A DNA stretch of 64,000 nt from Undaria pinnatifida (lineage: Eukaryota > Sar > Phaeophyceae > Laminariales > Alariaceae), in assembly GCA_012845835.1 (NCBI GenBank), contig JABAKD010000021.1:16196543-16260542 (forward strand). Reading direction: 5' to 3'. This document shows, one piece after another, positions 38,101 through 53,100 of this stretch (position 1 is its first letter; each line of letters begins with the position of its first letter). Below the pieces are notes generated by a model. That model had not been told where the DNA came from. It did no database searches and saw nothing but the letters and a program-made list of their open reading frames with translations. Position numbers and translations under genes: made by a program.

Positions 38101-41100
38101 CGCCTTAAAGCGATGGTGACCGCCTTACATCGGGATACCGCTTTATATAGGGATACCGCTTTATTGGGATTGGTGAGACCCCTACTACACTTGGATTTAG
38201 AGCGGAAAACATTTCTGCAGTGCCGAAAGCGCAAAATACAAGCTCATGGCCTACCTCTTGGGAAGCCCTGCCGAACGCGACCCCCGATCGAACACCCACC
38301 GAAACACGCGCTCCTCCCACTCGCCCACGGTATCCCTTCCCCCGTACCCCTTCCCCCTCCCCGATCGCCCCTCCCCCAATAGCCCAGCCTTGCCATCCTT
38401 CCTCCTCTCTCCTTGCCCTTCCACCAAGAGCCCAACTCCGCTTGACCCGTTCCCGCGGTTGCCAGGTCCAGCCCCACCTCGGCCGGGGGTCGTATTGGAG
38501 CCTCTAGTTGTGCGCCCGCCTTCCAAAGCCAGCGCGGGTGTCGGGGACGCGGCAGGAGATGCACCCGTCACACCGCCGGCAAATGTAGCAGAAGCACCGC
38601 CACCACCACCACCACCACCACCACCACCACCACCACCACCACCACCACCACCCCTACCACCAACACCAACACCAACACCAACACCACCACCACCACTACC
38701 ACCAACACCAACACCAATACCAACACCAACACCAACACCGACACCAACAACACCGACACCAACACCAACACCGACACCAACACCAACATCATCACGACCA
38801 CCGCCACCACCACTACCGCCGCCACCACCACCACCACCACCACCACCACCACCACCACCACCACCACCACCACCACCACCACCACCACCACCACCACCAC
38901 CACCGTCAGTAGCGGGGGCAGCTTGCGCGGCTACGTCAGCAGCACTCGCCGTGCGCCGCACCTTCGTCTCTCTCCCAATCGACCTGGGAGACATTGGCAA
39001 CCCCCGCGTGTTTCGAGAGCTGCCAGCAGAAGCACTGCTGGCAACGGGTGCCGATTGAGCTTGTGTTGGCTGGAGTTCCGGGCGTAAAAAGGCGTTTTTG
39101 AATGCGTGTCGCCAGGCGTGCGCAACTAAGGGAGTTGGGCTCGGCCCCCCGGTTAAGGGACGGTACGAGGCGTTTGCTTCCAGGGGAGAGAAGCGTACCA
39201 CCTGCCAAAAAATTCGCGTCAAATAAGGCACCGACAATTGCAGCAACGTTAACACACCGACAATTCCGTTCAAAGACGACAACGATGATTCCGTTCACAG
39301 AAGAACCCGACAATCCCGTTCAGGGAAGACATCGACAATTCCATTCAAAGAAGACACCGATAATTCCAAGGTCTTGTTCTGTAGGGTGCGTACATACCAT
39401 ACCCGGGGTAATTACCCAGGGTATTACCCTACAAAGAACTTCTGTAAGTTGTTTAGGACATCCATACCCGTACCCGGAACTTCCGGAAGTTCTGTACGAC
39501 ATTCATATCAGTACCCGGAACTTCTGGAACTTCTGTAAGCCAGTGCCGCAGATACCCGGGGTAGGGGTATATCATTTTTATAACTTTTGTGAGTTATGTA
39601 ACCCTGTGCCACAATACCCGGAACTTCTATGAGTTCTATAGCGCTTCCGTACCGTACCCGGAATTCTGTAAGTTCTGCAAGATCCCCATACCCTTACCCG
39701 AAACTTCTGTGATTTGTGTAAGACTGTGGCACAATACCCGGGGTACGGGTATACCTTTGTTACAACACCCGGGGACCCCAAGTATTAATTCTGCTATTAC
39801 AACCCAAAGAGTGTATTGTGTATTGTACTATGACGTCGTGTCTTGTCATTGACACAAACCGAACACCGAACAGCAACAGTACATACCATATCATATCATA
39901 TCATATCATATCATATCATATCATATCATAGAGAAGTAACACCCACAGCAGCAGTAGTTCCTGTTCACGTTTATTTCGTTTCTGTTCACGTTTCTGTTCA
40001 CGTCTACGGGGCACGTATTAACGACGGACACTTTCGAACCAAAAAAGTTATTTTTTCTTCATGAATCGAATTGAATTCGATTCGATTTGGTGGAAACATA
40101 TCCATACGAACTTGGCTCCTATCGGGAAACCACGTATTGTGCTTTGTCAGTCTTTTTTACCGATCGGAATAACGCAGACCTGCCGTGACAGCGATGCAAC
40201 GATCATCGACGTCTTGAACTATCCTCTGTGTTTGCAGTAGCTTCGCTTCCTTGTCGTGGCACTTGGCTTCTCGAGCTGGTGGCAACATTGGGCTTGCGAC
40301 CGCCATTATTTTTCTGAAGGCGCCACAGCTGGGGTACGCTATGGTATGATATGTTACAGAACAGTAGCCGTGAGCGCGGCTGTTGCCCCGGTCGCCACTC
40401 AATGAGGTTCATGATTTATCGCATCTCTCGGTGGCGGTGGTTTTGTCGATAATGCTGAATGTCTTAAAGCGACGACGGATTGCCTCGAGGGCGCTGGCCA
40501 GGTGAGAACATGCCATGCAAGTTGGATGAAACCACCACTTCAAATCGAACTCCTTGCCCGAGGGGATGTGCGTTTACCCGGGTATTACGCGTACCCAGAA
40601 GTTCTGCAAGTTCTGTAGCACATTAATACCCCTACCCGGAACTTCTGTAAGTTATGTACGCCCGTGCCACCATACCCGGAACTTCTGGAAGTTCTATAAG
40701 ACTTTCGTAACCGTACCCGGAACTTCTGTGACTTCTGTAGGACATTCATACCCGTGCCCGGAACTTCTGTGAGTTCTGTACACCCCGTGCCACAATACCC
40801 GTGGTACGGGTACAGCACTTCTTGCACCTGCCCGGAACTTCTGTGAGTTCTGTACGCCCGTGCCACAATAACCGAAACTTCTGGGAGTTCTGTAACACTT
40901 CCATACCCGTACCCGAAACTTCTGGAAGCTCTGGAAGACTTCCATACCCTTCCCCGGAATCCACAAACCCTACAGAACATAACCTTGGATAATTCCGTTA
41001 ACAGAAGTCACCGGCGCAGTTCCGTTCAAGGAAGACTCCGACAGTTCCGTTCAAACAAGACACCGACAGAATTATGTTCAAAGAAGACACCGACAGCTCC

Positions 41101-44100
41101 GTTCAAACAAGACACCGACAATTGCGATGAAAGAAGACACCGACATTTCCGGGCGAAAAAAATCCAGCCGTCAGACAAGGGACCGAAATATCGGCTTCAG
41201 ATTATTTTTCTTCTTTGAGAACGGGTGTATCCGACACTAAGCCCTTCAGTATAAAACATGTCGGATTTCATACTTCCCCTTAAGTGCTACGAAGGCCAAG
41301 ACTGCTTTGGGGCTCTTCCTCGCGAAAGCGTCGGAAGTGAAAGACAACAAGCGTCATCGTCTAGGGACTCGCTACAGTAGTGACTGTCGTCAACGTGTGC
41401 GTTGGTTGGAGAACATGGGGTCACTTTTTGGGGGCTTTCTTCTGCAATTCTCGCGGGTTGAATCGGGTAAGGAAGAGTGGGCCGACCCATGAGATTTCCA
41501 AGTACCACCCGACCCGACCCGACTCGATCCACGACTTCTTTTAAACCTCCAGATCCGACCCGCAGGCCGGTTCATGGCTGTCGTTAACGTGTGTGTGTTG
41601 GTTGGAGAATCTGGAACCCAAAGTACGGTAGGGGGGTTATGTTGTTTGGAGGCGTTTTTATGCAGGGGCTCGGGGTCGCTCGCGCCAGTTATTTCCTCTG
41701 TTCTTTGCGCGGCTGTTGTAATTTCTGCGAAGCGAATCTGCAAAAGGACTGGCTAGCCACGCTGCGCTAGGAAAATTGACAAAAGTTATCTCATCAGCGA
41801 GGTACAGAGCACCTCGAGAGAGTGGCGCCCATCCGCTAGTGAACAAGAGGTCACACCCTCCCCTTCCTTCCGTAGACTTCGATCGGGGGTCGTAGAAACT
41901 CCGCTTGTGGGCGCCGTGTAAACTGCTGTAGAAACTTTGCCTTCGCTCAAAATCGAAGGCAACGTGGCGTACGCACCAGGTATCAAGCGCTCTTGTCTGG
42001 AAACAAATCATGTCTCTGCCGTCATGATGTGTTGGGCAGCACGTGTAAACAGAGAGAGTGCAGATCCAACCCTGGAAACATGAGATAAAACATGTGCTAC
42101 GAGATCATGCAGATCGAACGGCTCCCACCCGGTAACACGAGCTTGACCATACAGATCTTCCCTGAATGATCTAGATCATCAAGCGATCAGTCGGTGATCT
42201 GTTCCACGTGTGAAATAGACGAAAGTGCTTCACCTCTATACTACCAACCACGCTGTCTCACTCCAAGTGTGCAAATTCACTACCCGTCCCACAATAAATA
42301 AAAGCTCGAGGTGAAAACGAACGATCTAAGCTCAATAAGGAATTGAGGCCATGCGGTACTGCCATCAAAAACCCCGAAGACTCGTTGATGACCGTATCCC
42401 AATGCAGATTGATCAAGGCCTGCAACATCCATTGGATGAGCCGGGGATGATTATTTAGCATCCCCTCCCCAAGATCTCGTAGTTTCGCACATTTTTCAAG
42501 AATTGCTCACATGGAACTAATATTTATTGTCGGACTAGTAATTGTTTCACCTCCAACATCCTATTAACAGTCCTAACAAAAAGCAACTATTAATAGTTCA
42601 CCATTTTATGCCCTCACTTAATTTCACTGGTACCATATTTAGCATATAAAGGGGGGGGGGGGAACTCAGTTCGTGCATAGCCGTAGTCGTATGACCATAG
42701 ACCCTCGCATCCGTACTATGCCGGGATGGACGGAGCACGTCGGGTTTTCACCAACCAAGCAGACATCGCTTTCACCAAGCGCGGAGCGCCGTGAGGTGTT
42801 CGGCGAGTCGCATGAAGGGTGAACGTGAACTGAATCCTTCCAAGAACCGCTCGTAAGACGGACATCGGCACCTTGTGCCTACTTTCTTGCTTATGAATGA
42901 CAGCGCCAATGAGTTATTTTTTGCTTTCTGGTGTGGCCACTCCAGAGACAGCAATGGGTATTGCTATGCAACTGCCTCGTGGGTGCCTTACCATATTCAC
43001 ACTACGAGATGCGATCATTCCCCATGTGCGGAGATAGGGTTCCCCACCCCGCACAATATGGTCTAACTCGATAATCACCATGGTGACCGCCAAAAAAATA
43101 AAAATAAAAACTGTACCCTGGTTGTCTAGCTCACGCAGTGACCGACATGATTTACAGCGTCGTGACAACCAACGCCAACCCCAACATACATTTAATGTTT
43201 TACAGCGTCGGTGCCAACCAAGGCCAACTATTATATATAATATATATATATATATATATATTTGGGGGGGGGGGCATATAGGGGGAAAAGAAAAACCTTG
43301 ACGGTTCCTCCAGGAACAATAGCATCAACGTGCTTCAAAAAGAAACGACAAAACGTGGTGCCCGCAATATGATATTACTACCGTTCGCACGGGGTAAGGA
43401 AAAAAAAATGGACGGTTTTGCTGAAACAAATCCTGTGAACCACCACGCTCACCTGTATTGAAGTGCGCAGGCAAGCTCCCAAGCCGATCAACCTGCTACC
43501 AGCATAGATGGGGTGGACGTTGTGGACCCTGACAATAGCACCGCGCCTAGCGAAGCATTTACGTAGCGCGTTTAGCAAGTGAACGACAAAAAAAGGGGAA
43601 AAACACGGAAAAAAACAGACAAGGAAAAACGCGTAAAAAAAAGCATGCAAGGCAAAACAAGCCAGAAAAACGCAGGCAAGGCAAAACACGCCAAAAAGAA
43701 TGCGAGGAAAAACACGCTGAAAAAAGAACACATGCAAGGCAACGCAAGCAAAAAAAGGAATGCAAGGCAAAACACGCCACTAAAACAGGCAAGGGAAAAC
43801 ACGCTAAAAAAAAATGCATGCAAGGCCAAACAAGCCAAAAATGGCATGCAAGGCAAAACATGTACATCAAAAACAGGCAAGGAAAAGCACGTTAAAAAAA
43901 AAACGTGCAAGGCAAACCAAACCAAAAACAGCCAGGCAAGGCAAAACACGTTAAACAAAAATGAATGCAAGCCTAAACAAGCCAAAAATGGCAGGCAAGG
44001 ATGTACAAGCCAAAAATGGCAGGCAAGGCAAAACACATAAATAAAAAACAGGCAAGGCAAGACGTTAAAAAAAAAAGTACATGCAAGTCAAAACAGGCCA

Positions 44101-47100
44101 AAAAAGGCAGGCAAGGCAAAACACGCCAAAAAACAGGCAACAATACTGCACCCCTATTTTTTTCCCATTTTTTTGTTAGGGCGATGGTGCTCCTTAACCC
44201 CTTTAGACCCCCGAAATCCCTCCCCATACTAAGTTCAAGTAAATTCGTCAAGAAAAGGGTTTCTGGTCGTGAAGGAGTGTATTAACCCAAATCGTCGGAA
44301 CACCACCTTACATTTTCAAAAATATTGCTGTTTCGGAATATATGTGGTAAAGAGAAAGCACGTTTTGATCAGTCAAGAACGCATGATGCAATAGAGGTAT
44401 ACCTTTTTTTGGCGAAAATGGATGTTTTCTGATGAAATGACGGGGCTCCTTGACCCAAAATCGTCGAAAAAAAAATGATAATAGCCTAACTTTTTTTTTC
44501 CGCGATTTCTCGTTGTGTACCTAAGAGGCCATGGGATTTTTCATCCGGTAGAATAGCAGTTTCATTTTTCTCCAAATCAGTTTCAGGGAGAGGTCTTAAG
44601 CTCCCCAAACCGAGGAACCTCAGAAAAACAGAGGTGCCCCTCTGTCGTAGCACGCGTCCAAGGGCACGGCATTGCTCTACCATACATACCCCCTCTGCCG
44701 TAGCACGCGTCATATGATATCATACCATACTCGCACGAATGACTCTGAACCTCACTGACAAAGGACACGTTCGGCGATTTGTGTTCCGTAGGGTGCCACT
44801 GGGGGTTCACATCGAACAAATTAAAACAGCACGAAACCCTATGATGGCTGCAAGGAACCGGGGGGGGGGGGGGGGTTATTTGCGTGAGTCACCCCGAGCC
44901 ACTGCAAAAAAAAAAAAAAAAAAAAAAAAAAAATTATCGTAGCCTAGGACTTGTCGCTGAAAAAAAAAAAGTGAAATACGGGCTTCCTCAACCGAAAATC
45001 GTTTTATTTTCAACATTTTTTTTTTGGGAATACAATACCTAGCCCATGGATCTATCTGTCCATCAGGTTGCACTTTCAGTCTTTGCTCAGACATCACTAC
45101 TACTATTCGGGAAGATGCATAACAGTTCCTTAACCCGCTTAGAGCCCCAACACCCCTTCCTGCACTAATTCCAAGTCACTTGTCCCCAAAAACGGGCTTC
45201 CAGTTGTAAAGGCGCTGACCCCTTTGGAACCCCAAAATCTCTCCCAATACTAATTTCAAGTAAAATTTTCAAAAAAAAAAGGCTTTCCGGTGGAAAAGGC
45301 GTAAACCCCTTGAGAGCCCAAAAACCCCTCCCTATAAAAATTCGAGTAATTTTGTCCCGGATAAAAAACGGGTTTCCAGTTAAAGGCGTTACGCCGCCAC
45401 CCTCATAAGGCAAAACGGTGCATCGCTAGAGTAGCGTGTGTCGCATGCAAAAAAAAAAATGGATACGCACACGCACGACAACAGGCTGGAGGCCAAACAC
45501 GCCAATTGGCGTACATCACCGCTTCCGCGATGACCTCTCACGCATCTTACCCGGGAGCGTGTCAGCGGCAGCGCAGAGGATGTGTAGAGTGTATCTCACC
45601 TCAGGCCCGCGCCCAGAGAAGAACAACTAAACTGCTGCAGGAACAGGTTGATGCCGCCGGTTTTTCGATCGCCGTCGGCACATCGACCGCCGTCGAGTAT
45701 GTAGGTTCCCGCCTTCAAGACAAACAAAACATAATTAAGTTACACGGGGAGGTGGGGATGGCGGAAGTAAGTGCCTGCCGTTGGGTACGGAGAAGCGAAG
45801 TAAGCCGCGGCGTCCTTCGGGGATGAAGCGCCGGCCTCGTAGACACGCAAAAACGAAGTCGCACACAGGGAGATGTGCGCGCTCGCGTGTGCTGTTCACA
45901 CTAAAGCCTCGTTTCTGCCCCCTGATATTGGGTGTCCGTCGGGGATGAAATGCCCGCCTTTTAGACACGCAGAAACGGAGTCGCACACGGGGAGATGTGT
46001 GCGCTCGCGTGTGCTGTTCACACTAAAGCCTCGTTTCTGCCCCCTGATATTGGGTGTCCGTCGGGGATGAAATGCCCGCCTTTTAGACACGCAGAAACGA
46101 AGTCGCACGGGCAGGCATAGGTGCTTGTGTGCTATTCACATTAGAGCCTCGTTTCTGCCCCTTGGTATTGGGTGTCACCAACTAGTAACAAGTCGGACTA
46201 ATAATTAGTCGTTCCCCGGAGGTACCGACCATCCGACTTATTCGGTTTCGATACTTGTAGGAAGTAAATTTAAATGCGGGACACATGTTCCCGTTTTTGG
46301 GCAGGGTTCCCTCCGCCCGGGAGGGTTGATTTTTTTCGCCTGACTTAAGTCGGCAAGTCGGCTGATCATCATCAGCTCGGTTTGCCACCCGACTTGCGCA
46401 AGGACTACAGTCACTTAAACACCGGCACCTACCCATCAGCTGTTAGTCGTGGAATCCTGCCGAATCACAGCTCTAGCACTATCGGTGGGCGTATCGACCT
46501 TAACGAAGTGTCGGGTACCGGTATAGAGTTTACCGAGCGTACCCAAGTGTCGGGCACCCACCCCATATTGAGGCCGTACTGAACCTTACCGAAGGACTTC
46601 GGTAGGGCATTAACCGAGCAACATACCGCCGGTACACGGTGGTACAAACCCTACCGACTATATATACCCATGGATAGGTCAATTCTAGGGCTATAAGCCG
46701 GCAGTATTTCACGACTAATAACTAATCGGTAGGTGCCGTTAAACTAACTAAGTCACGTTAGTCGGAAAGTCGGCCGGCGAAACCAGCTGATGGCCAGCCG
46801 ATTTGCCGACTTACGCAAGGCGAGCGAGGCGAGCCAAATCAACCCCTCCCGCGGCCGAAGAGATCCCGCCCAACAAAGGGAACATGTATAAACATTCAAC
46901 ATTCCTTCCTACAAGTATGGAAACCCAATAAGTCGGATAGTTGGCACTTGCGGGGAACGACTAACTGTTAATCCGACGAACGACGAGTTGGTGACTCAAG
47001 CCGTGCCGACTCGCAGCCCTGTCGAATTCAGTCGTTGCAGGTCTCTGGAAAAAATAGCGAACGCTGAAAAGCAGTGTGGATGCTGACCTCAAATAAATAA

Positions 47101-50100
47101 ACAAAACGCCGCTAAATGGGAAACCCATCATAGGAGGAGAGGAGGGGAGGAGGGGAGGAGGGGAAGCGTGCTACGATACGATAGGGGCGGTCGGCGTCAC
47201 TGATGGAGTGCTAATAGTAGTGAGTGAATCTCGTCCCTACTAAAGCCAAAGGTTGAGGGCTCAAGTCTCACCGAGTGCATAGTGCTCGTAGAGACTTTTT
47301 TTTCTTGCAAATTTGACGAGCGGAAAGCGCGAGAGCGTGAGTCAGCAAAAATCGATGCAAATCAACGAGCCTAAAAATCCTGACAAATGGGAATGTGGAA
47401 CTCTATGCGCGATGAAACCGAAGGCAAGTACAGGGGGGGAGGGAGAAGGGAAGATACCTGTGACCATGACCTTGTCCAGAAGGTCCCTGAGGGTAATAAA
47501 AAAAATTTACGGGTAGAAGCGACGACAAAAAGAAAAAGAAACAAAAAAAGGGGGGCAGAGGTACACCAACCATTGTTTTTGGCGTGCAAGGTTGTTAACC
47601 TACTCTATCCCCCACCCCAAAACTGACTTACTAACAGACTAAACTTCAAATGCAATCCGATCAAATTCCATGGCCTACGCAAACACCAAAATAAAATCAT
47701 GCTGGAAAAAACAAGAACGACGCTTTTCCGACGATTTTGGGTGAAGGTGGGTTAACGCCTTTACAACTGCAAACCCTTTTTTTGAAGAAAATACTTGAAG
47801 TTAGTACAGGGAGAGGTTTTAGGGCTCTAGAGGGGTTAAGGAGCCCCCCGTCATTCAGAACAAAAAAAATGCCAAAAAGTGGTGTACCTCTATCGTACCG
47901 CATTTACACAGGTAGAGCCACAACCTACCCAAGATATCGTAGGAATACCCTCCGTTTGCTTGTTTTTTTTTTTTCTTCTTATCCTCCGGCGGGTTGGGGC
48001 AAACACAGCTCAAGCTCAACACACTTCCACGCATTGTCATGAATGTCGTGTGACAATTCAACTCAATCATATTCGCAATCCAGCACTAGCTGGCGTCTCC
48101 TTTGGTTTCCCGCGGCAACGGCAGCGAAAGTTGCCCCTCCCGGCGGACACCGTTACCACCACAGCAGCGCAAGCTGCCGTGGTATACGCATGCGTGAGCA
48201 CATACACCCTTTGTGTTTTACGGTGTCGTTCGTCATGTGCTTGCGCCGTGGGATTGCTCATCGCGTTGCACGCTCACAATTTTTCGTAGTCAGATTTTCT
48301 GTGAGGTATACTGGTTCTCAAGTGATAAATAAAAACCTCAACCCTTGAGGGACCCCCCCCAAAGAAAAGCTACGGAGTTGCGACCTGGTCATCCTTCCAG
48401 AAGAAGCTCGCAACTCAAAGGACGGATCATCTACCAAGAGTATCCCCAGACAGATGATCTAGATATTTCAGGCTAGCTCTGTATGATCTGTATGGTCTAG
48501 CTCATGCTGCCGGGTGGGAGCTGTACGATCTGCATGACCTGGCAAATGTTTCCTGGGGTGGACCTGTACTCTACATATACTAGCGCTGTGAGTCGGTAGG
48601 ATTTCATCACAAGCAATAACTAATTAGTTGGTGCCGTTAACTAACTAGTCGAATCAACCTCCTCCCCTGGCCGAGGGAATCTCGCCCAAAAGAGGGAACA
48701 TGTATCCCGTGTTTAACGTTCTTTCCTACAAGTATGGAAACCCAATAAGTCGGATAGTTGGCACCTCCGGGGAACGACCAACTATTAGTCAGCCTAATAA
48801 CTAGTTGGCGACTTAACTCGTGACGCCTCACAGCTCTAAGATATACAGATTTAGCAGAATTGCTCATAACGGCAGCTATATGGGATCCATAGTAGATTAT
48901 CTAAATCTTCATCTGTCTGAGAGGTTGCGACAGCACAGCAGTGCACGACACCTACAAAATAATACGAAACAGGAAAGCCGGCTCAGGCTGGATTCTCTTG
49001 CGAGAGCACAGTACAGGACACCTACGAACAACAAGGAACGGGGAATCCGGCTCAGGCAGGATTTCCCATTCGAGGCAGGGTGCGTTCTCCACTAAGTTCA
49101 GGATAACGGCGTCCGGATTTCTTATTTTAGTGTTAATCTCAGCCTTGGCTCTTTCTCATTTTACCCTGTTTCTTATCAGGTTATCCCGCAGTATAGCATA
49201 AGCAGCATCGTCGTGCTGAGCGCGTGTCGTGTATCTCCTCCTTTCGCTTTCCTTCGGACACACCCCCTACCCCATCCCATCAGCCTGGGCTGCTTGGCAT
49301 GGCTATTTGTTTTTTCTTCGTTCCATTTATTATTCTCGCACTACTCTCGCCCTTCCTCCCAGTAGTAACTCAGATCCGGGGTCACAAGGCGGGCCCTCTT
49401 TCCCCTTCCCCACTACGGTACGTGCCTTCATTTTTATCGCGAGAAGAAAAATCAGCATTTCCTTCCCTCGTCGACTCGCGCCGAACGGCCAAGAACGTCA
49501 TCGTCACTCTTGTTCTACACTTTTTCCCTCTGCACTCCCGAAGAGGTGTAACCCTATCCCATTTCCAACTCCCGAAATTATCCTAGTCTAACTCCAAGTG
49601 TTTTGTCCACATGTCGGAGTGCGGTGCTAAAATTGAACAAAAGTAGGCGCACCCGCTACCGTAGCGAACGTCCTCTCCACCTCCCGGCTATCGCAATACT
49701 CTCGGCCGGCCCGGCCCGTCTCACCTGGCTGGCAAGCCCGGTAATCTCTCCCTCGTATGTCACGACGCAACGGCACGAGCGACCCCCACTCTCGCCACAG
49801 GCCTCCTGCGCGGGTGGCGCCGGCCCCTCTGAGGTTTCTTCCCCGTGATCCGAACGCCTGTCTAGTTTTCCGCACTCATCCTCCCCCGACGCCCGATTTT
49901 GCGGAATTGCCGCAGATAACGGGTTACGGCGGCTTCGGCAACAGCAGCACCCGCCGCTGCCACTGCTGCGCAAGCTGCTGCTATCACTGCTGCCACTGTT
50001 GACACCGCTGCCACTGGCATCGCCATGACCGCAGCCGATACCATCGCGATCACCGCCACCGTTAAATTGTGCAGCCTCGGGCCTCGTGGGTAACGTGGCG

Positions 50101-53100
50101 CTAGCGAGGGAGGGGGAAGACCGAGGGCCCATCCCCGCGCGCGAAACGCCATCGTCGTCATCGTTGTCGTCTCCAGTATTGACCTCAATGAGATGCTGCA
50201 AAGAAGAGAGCGATCGAGTGTCAAGACGCAGCTTGCAAACGTCAGTTTCGACGAAATTATCGACCGCACAGATGAAGCATCGCACAACCATGTACGGAAA
50301 ACAGAGAGCGGCCGCGATCGACGTTCGAGACGCAGCTTGCAAGTATGTCTTTCGACGGTTTCTTCGATCTCAAAACCGATCTTTTTTTTTCTTACTCCCA
50401 TGAAAATTCGAGAGCGGTTGTGAACGACACGCAACCAAGGGAAGAGGGGAGCAAACAAGTGAGTCACGACGCGGCCTTGGCTAACGTGAGGATTAGCACC
50501 ATGGGACAACACACCAGCACTATCGGGTGGCTGTGGCGCGGGCACAGGCGCCTGGATGCGCAGGGATATACGTGTGGCTACATAGTCTGCGCTGTTAACA
50601 AGAGTGTACAATGGAACGCGCATGTAGACATCAATTACATACGTCTAAGTCACGACAATGAGGGAAACGCAAACGAGCAGCATGGCCCCGCCGCACCCGC
50701 AGACAAAGAAACTGCACTCAACCGCCGACAACAAGATTCGACGCAAAAGACGAGCAGCGCGAATGCCGTACTCTCCGCGCGATAACAATGAAGGCATTTG
50801 CCGGTGGGGGTGGCGGGGTGGGCAACACTATGACCACACGGCTTGCCCACGAGGCCGCTGCGGGTAAAACTTCTTGCGAGATGAGCCGGAAAGAAAAAAT
50901 GACGAGATGTCTATATATCTAGGCCCTGGACACCTTACGGTTTCAAACACTACTAGCGTTGGACCTCTTCAGCGGTCGACGCCCGCGGTGGCTTGTCCAG
51001 AAGGCTGAGCGCGTGGGACATCGAACCCCGCTGAAGCGGGGAACGAATATCCCCCAGCCCGCCGGTTTCATGCAGCGCCGGTTCGTTGCTTGCAGCGCGC
51101 GACTGCCCTGCCTTTGTGCCGTTCTATGAAAACTGCACCTTCGTTTCGGGGACGAAGTTGAGCATTAAATAATGATCATAGCATAAGTATAGCATGAGCA
51201 TAGTCATAGTGGCGTAAGGAACAAGGCTACAGTAGGGGGGGCAGTTTTGGGTGGCATTCTTCGCAGTCGCTCTCGGGGTCAGTCGCGCGAGTGACCCCCC
51301 CTGTTCCCCCGAGACGTTAAGCTTAAGCTTTCATACTCACTTTCATACTCACTTTCATACTCACTTTCATACTCACTTTCATACTGGTCACATTGTGCTA
51401 TACGAATCCGCGAGGGCATGGGGAGCTACACTGCGCCAAAAAAAAGGCCTATTTAAATACGTATATATATTTTTATATGTTAAGTACAGGCTACTCGTGT
51501 CACTCGTTCGAGTATGATAGTATGATAGTATAATAGCTTACATACAGCAGCTAAAAAGGGGGTATATCATAACATCAGATGTCGTAACACCAGAACTCAT
51601 AACATCATCAAAACATCATCATAACGTCCTCATAACATCATCATAACATCACCATGACACCATCATAACACAATCACAACATCATCACAACATCATCATA
51701 ATATCATCGTAACACCATCATAATACCATCACAACATCATCATAACATCATACATCATCATAACATCGTCAACACATCATCATAACATCATAACTCCATC
51801 ATAACATATCATCATAACATTATCATAACATCATCAAAACATCAGATGTCATAACATCATCATAACATCATTATAACATCATTATAATATCATCAAAACA
51901 TCAGACGTCATAACATCAACATAACATCATCAAAACATCAGACGTCATAAAATCAGATGCCATAACATCAGATGTCATAACATCATCATAACATCATCAT
52001 AACATCATCATAACATCATAACATCAGATGTCATAACATCATAACATCAGATGTCATAACATCATAACATCAGATGTCATAACATCATGATAACATCATC
52101 ATAACATCATCATAACACCGTCGTAACATCCCCGCTACAAATATAGCATAGCCTTGGTCTAAGGCGGTGATGCGCGAGACTCCTACTACCGCCTTGTTAA
52201 GGGTAACTGCCTTATTCGCTAACAGATTGGACAGCGCAACGCGGAAATAGGCTTCTGCTATTTACAGGCTGAGGGTGTCTGGACAGATGTGAAGGCCTCA
52301 ACTTCCCTCAATAGAGCGGTAGACCGCTCGTACTGAGGAACCAGCCGCGCATAAGGTGGTAACTACCGTATTGCGGGGTTTCAGTCGGGCGAGGCGATTA
52401 TGACAGCCATATTTAGGGGTACCGCCTTATTGGGACCGCCGTATTTGGGAACCACTCCTGTACTTGGGTACTATGAAAAGACTCATTTTTGGAGTCGCAA
52501 GAGGGTTGACCCACGTTTTTTGGGACAAAAGTACATGGAATTAGAGTGCGGGATATATGTTTTTCACTTCTAAAAGGGTAGCTGCGGTCAAAGACCCCCC
52601 CCGTAAGCCGCCTGTTACTACGCCCTCCATAAATCTCACCGGCGTCGCCAGCTCCTTCCCCGCGATGTTATCATCACGCCCACCACCACCACCACCACAA
52701 CCACCGTCACCACCACCACCATTCCGGCTGCTGCTGTTGCTGGGCCGTTTCCGCCCCCTCCCTTGCTTGGCGTCTCCAAACGCTCTGTAAAACGTCTTTC
52801 CCCTGCCGAGGACAAAAGCCCCTATAGCCGGAAACAGGTACGTTTTTCCGGGCACAACCACCGACTGCCACGCCAGACAACGCGGCCCGGTCAACACCAG
52901 CCGCCCCATAAGCTGCTCCCCGTTCTTGCTCGAGCTCGGCACCCCCGAGTTTCCCCCTTCCGTCCCGGCCACACTTTGCTCCCGTCTCCTGCCCACGCTT
53001 GGCAACCCCAGAGTTCCCTCTCCTCCGCCCTTCCGCGCCTTAATTTGCTCCTCTCTCTCGCTCGTACCAGTCTCTCCCCCCGAGCTTCCCCCTTTCCCGT

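Noticed and set aside
38246-39058. Proline-rich plus-strand frame of 270 codons
   Set aside because: Reverse complement of the Gly/Gly-Val microsatellites in CTC1 exon 7. The minus strand has the matched acceptor and donor.
43559-44060. Phe/Cys/Leu-rich minus-strand frames resembling membrane proteins
   Set aside because: Produced by the AGGCAAGGCAAAACACGCCA tandem field. Neighbouring frames are equally open.
45506-45826. Plus-strand frame with protein-like composition
   Set aside because: It covers the antisense of CTC1 exon 5, which has matched splice phases and a family alignment. The plus strand has neither.
47190-47290. Possible tRNA (GGGCTCAAGTCTCACC resembles a T-arm)
   Set aside because: No acceptor stem or D-arm could be paired. 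It was judged a chance B-box-like string or a remnant.
51575-52135. Regular repeats that might suggest a CRISPR array
   Set aside because: Units are contiguous with no unique spacers, there are no cas genes, and the host is eukaryotic. The same holds for the other tandem arrays.
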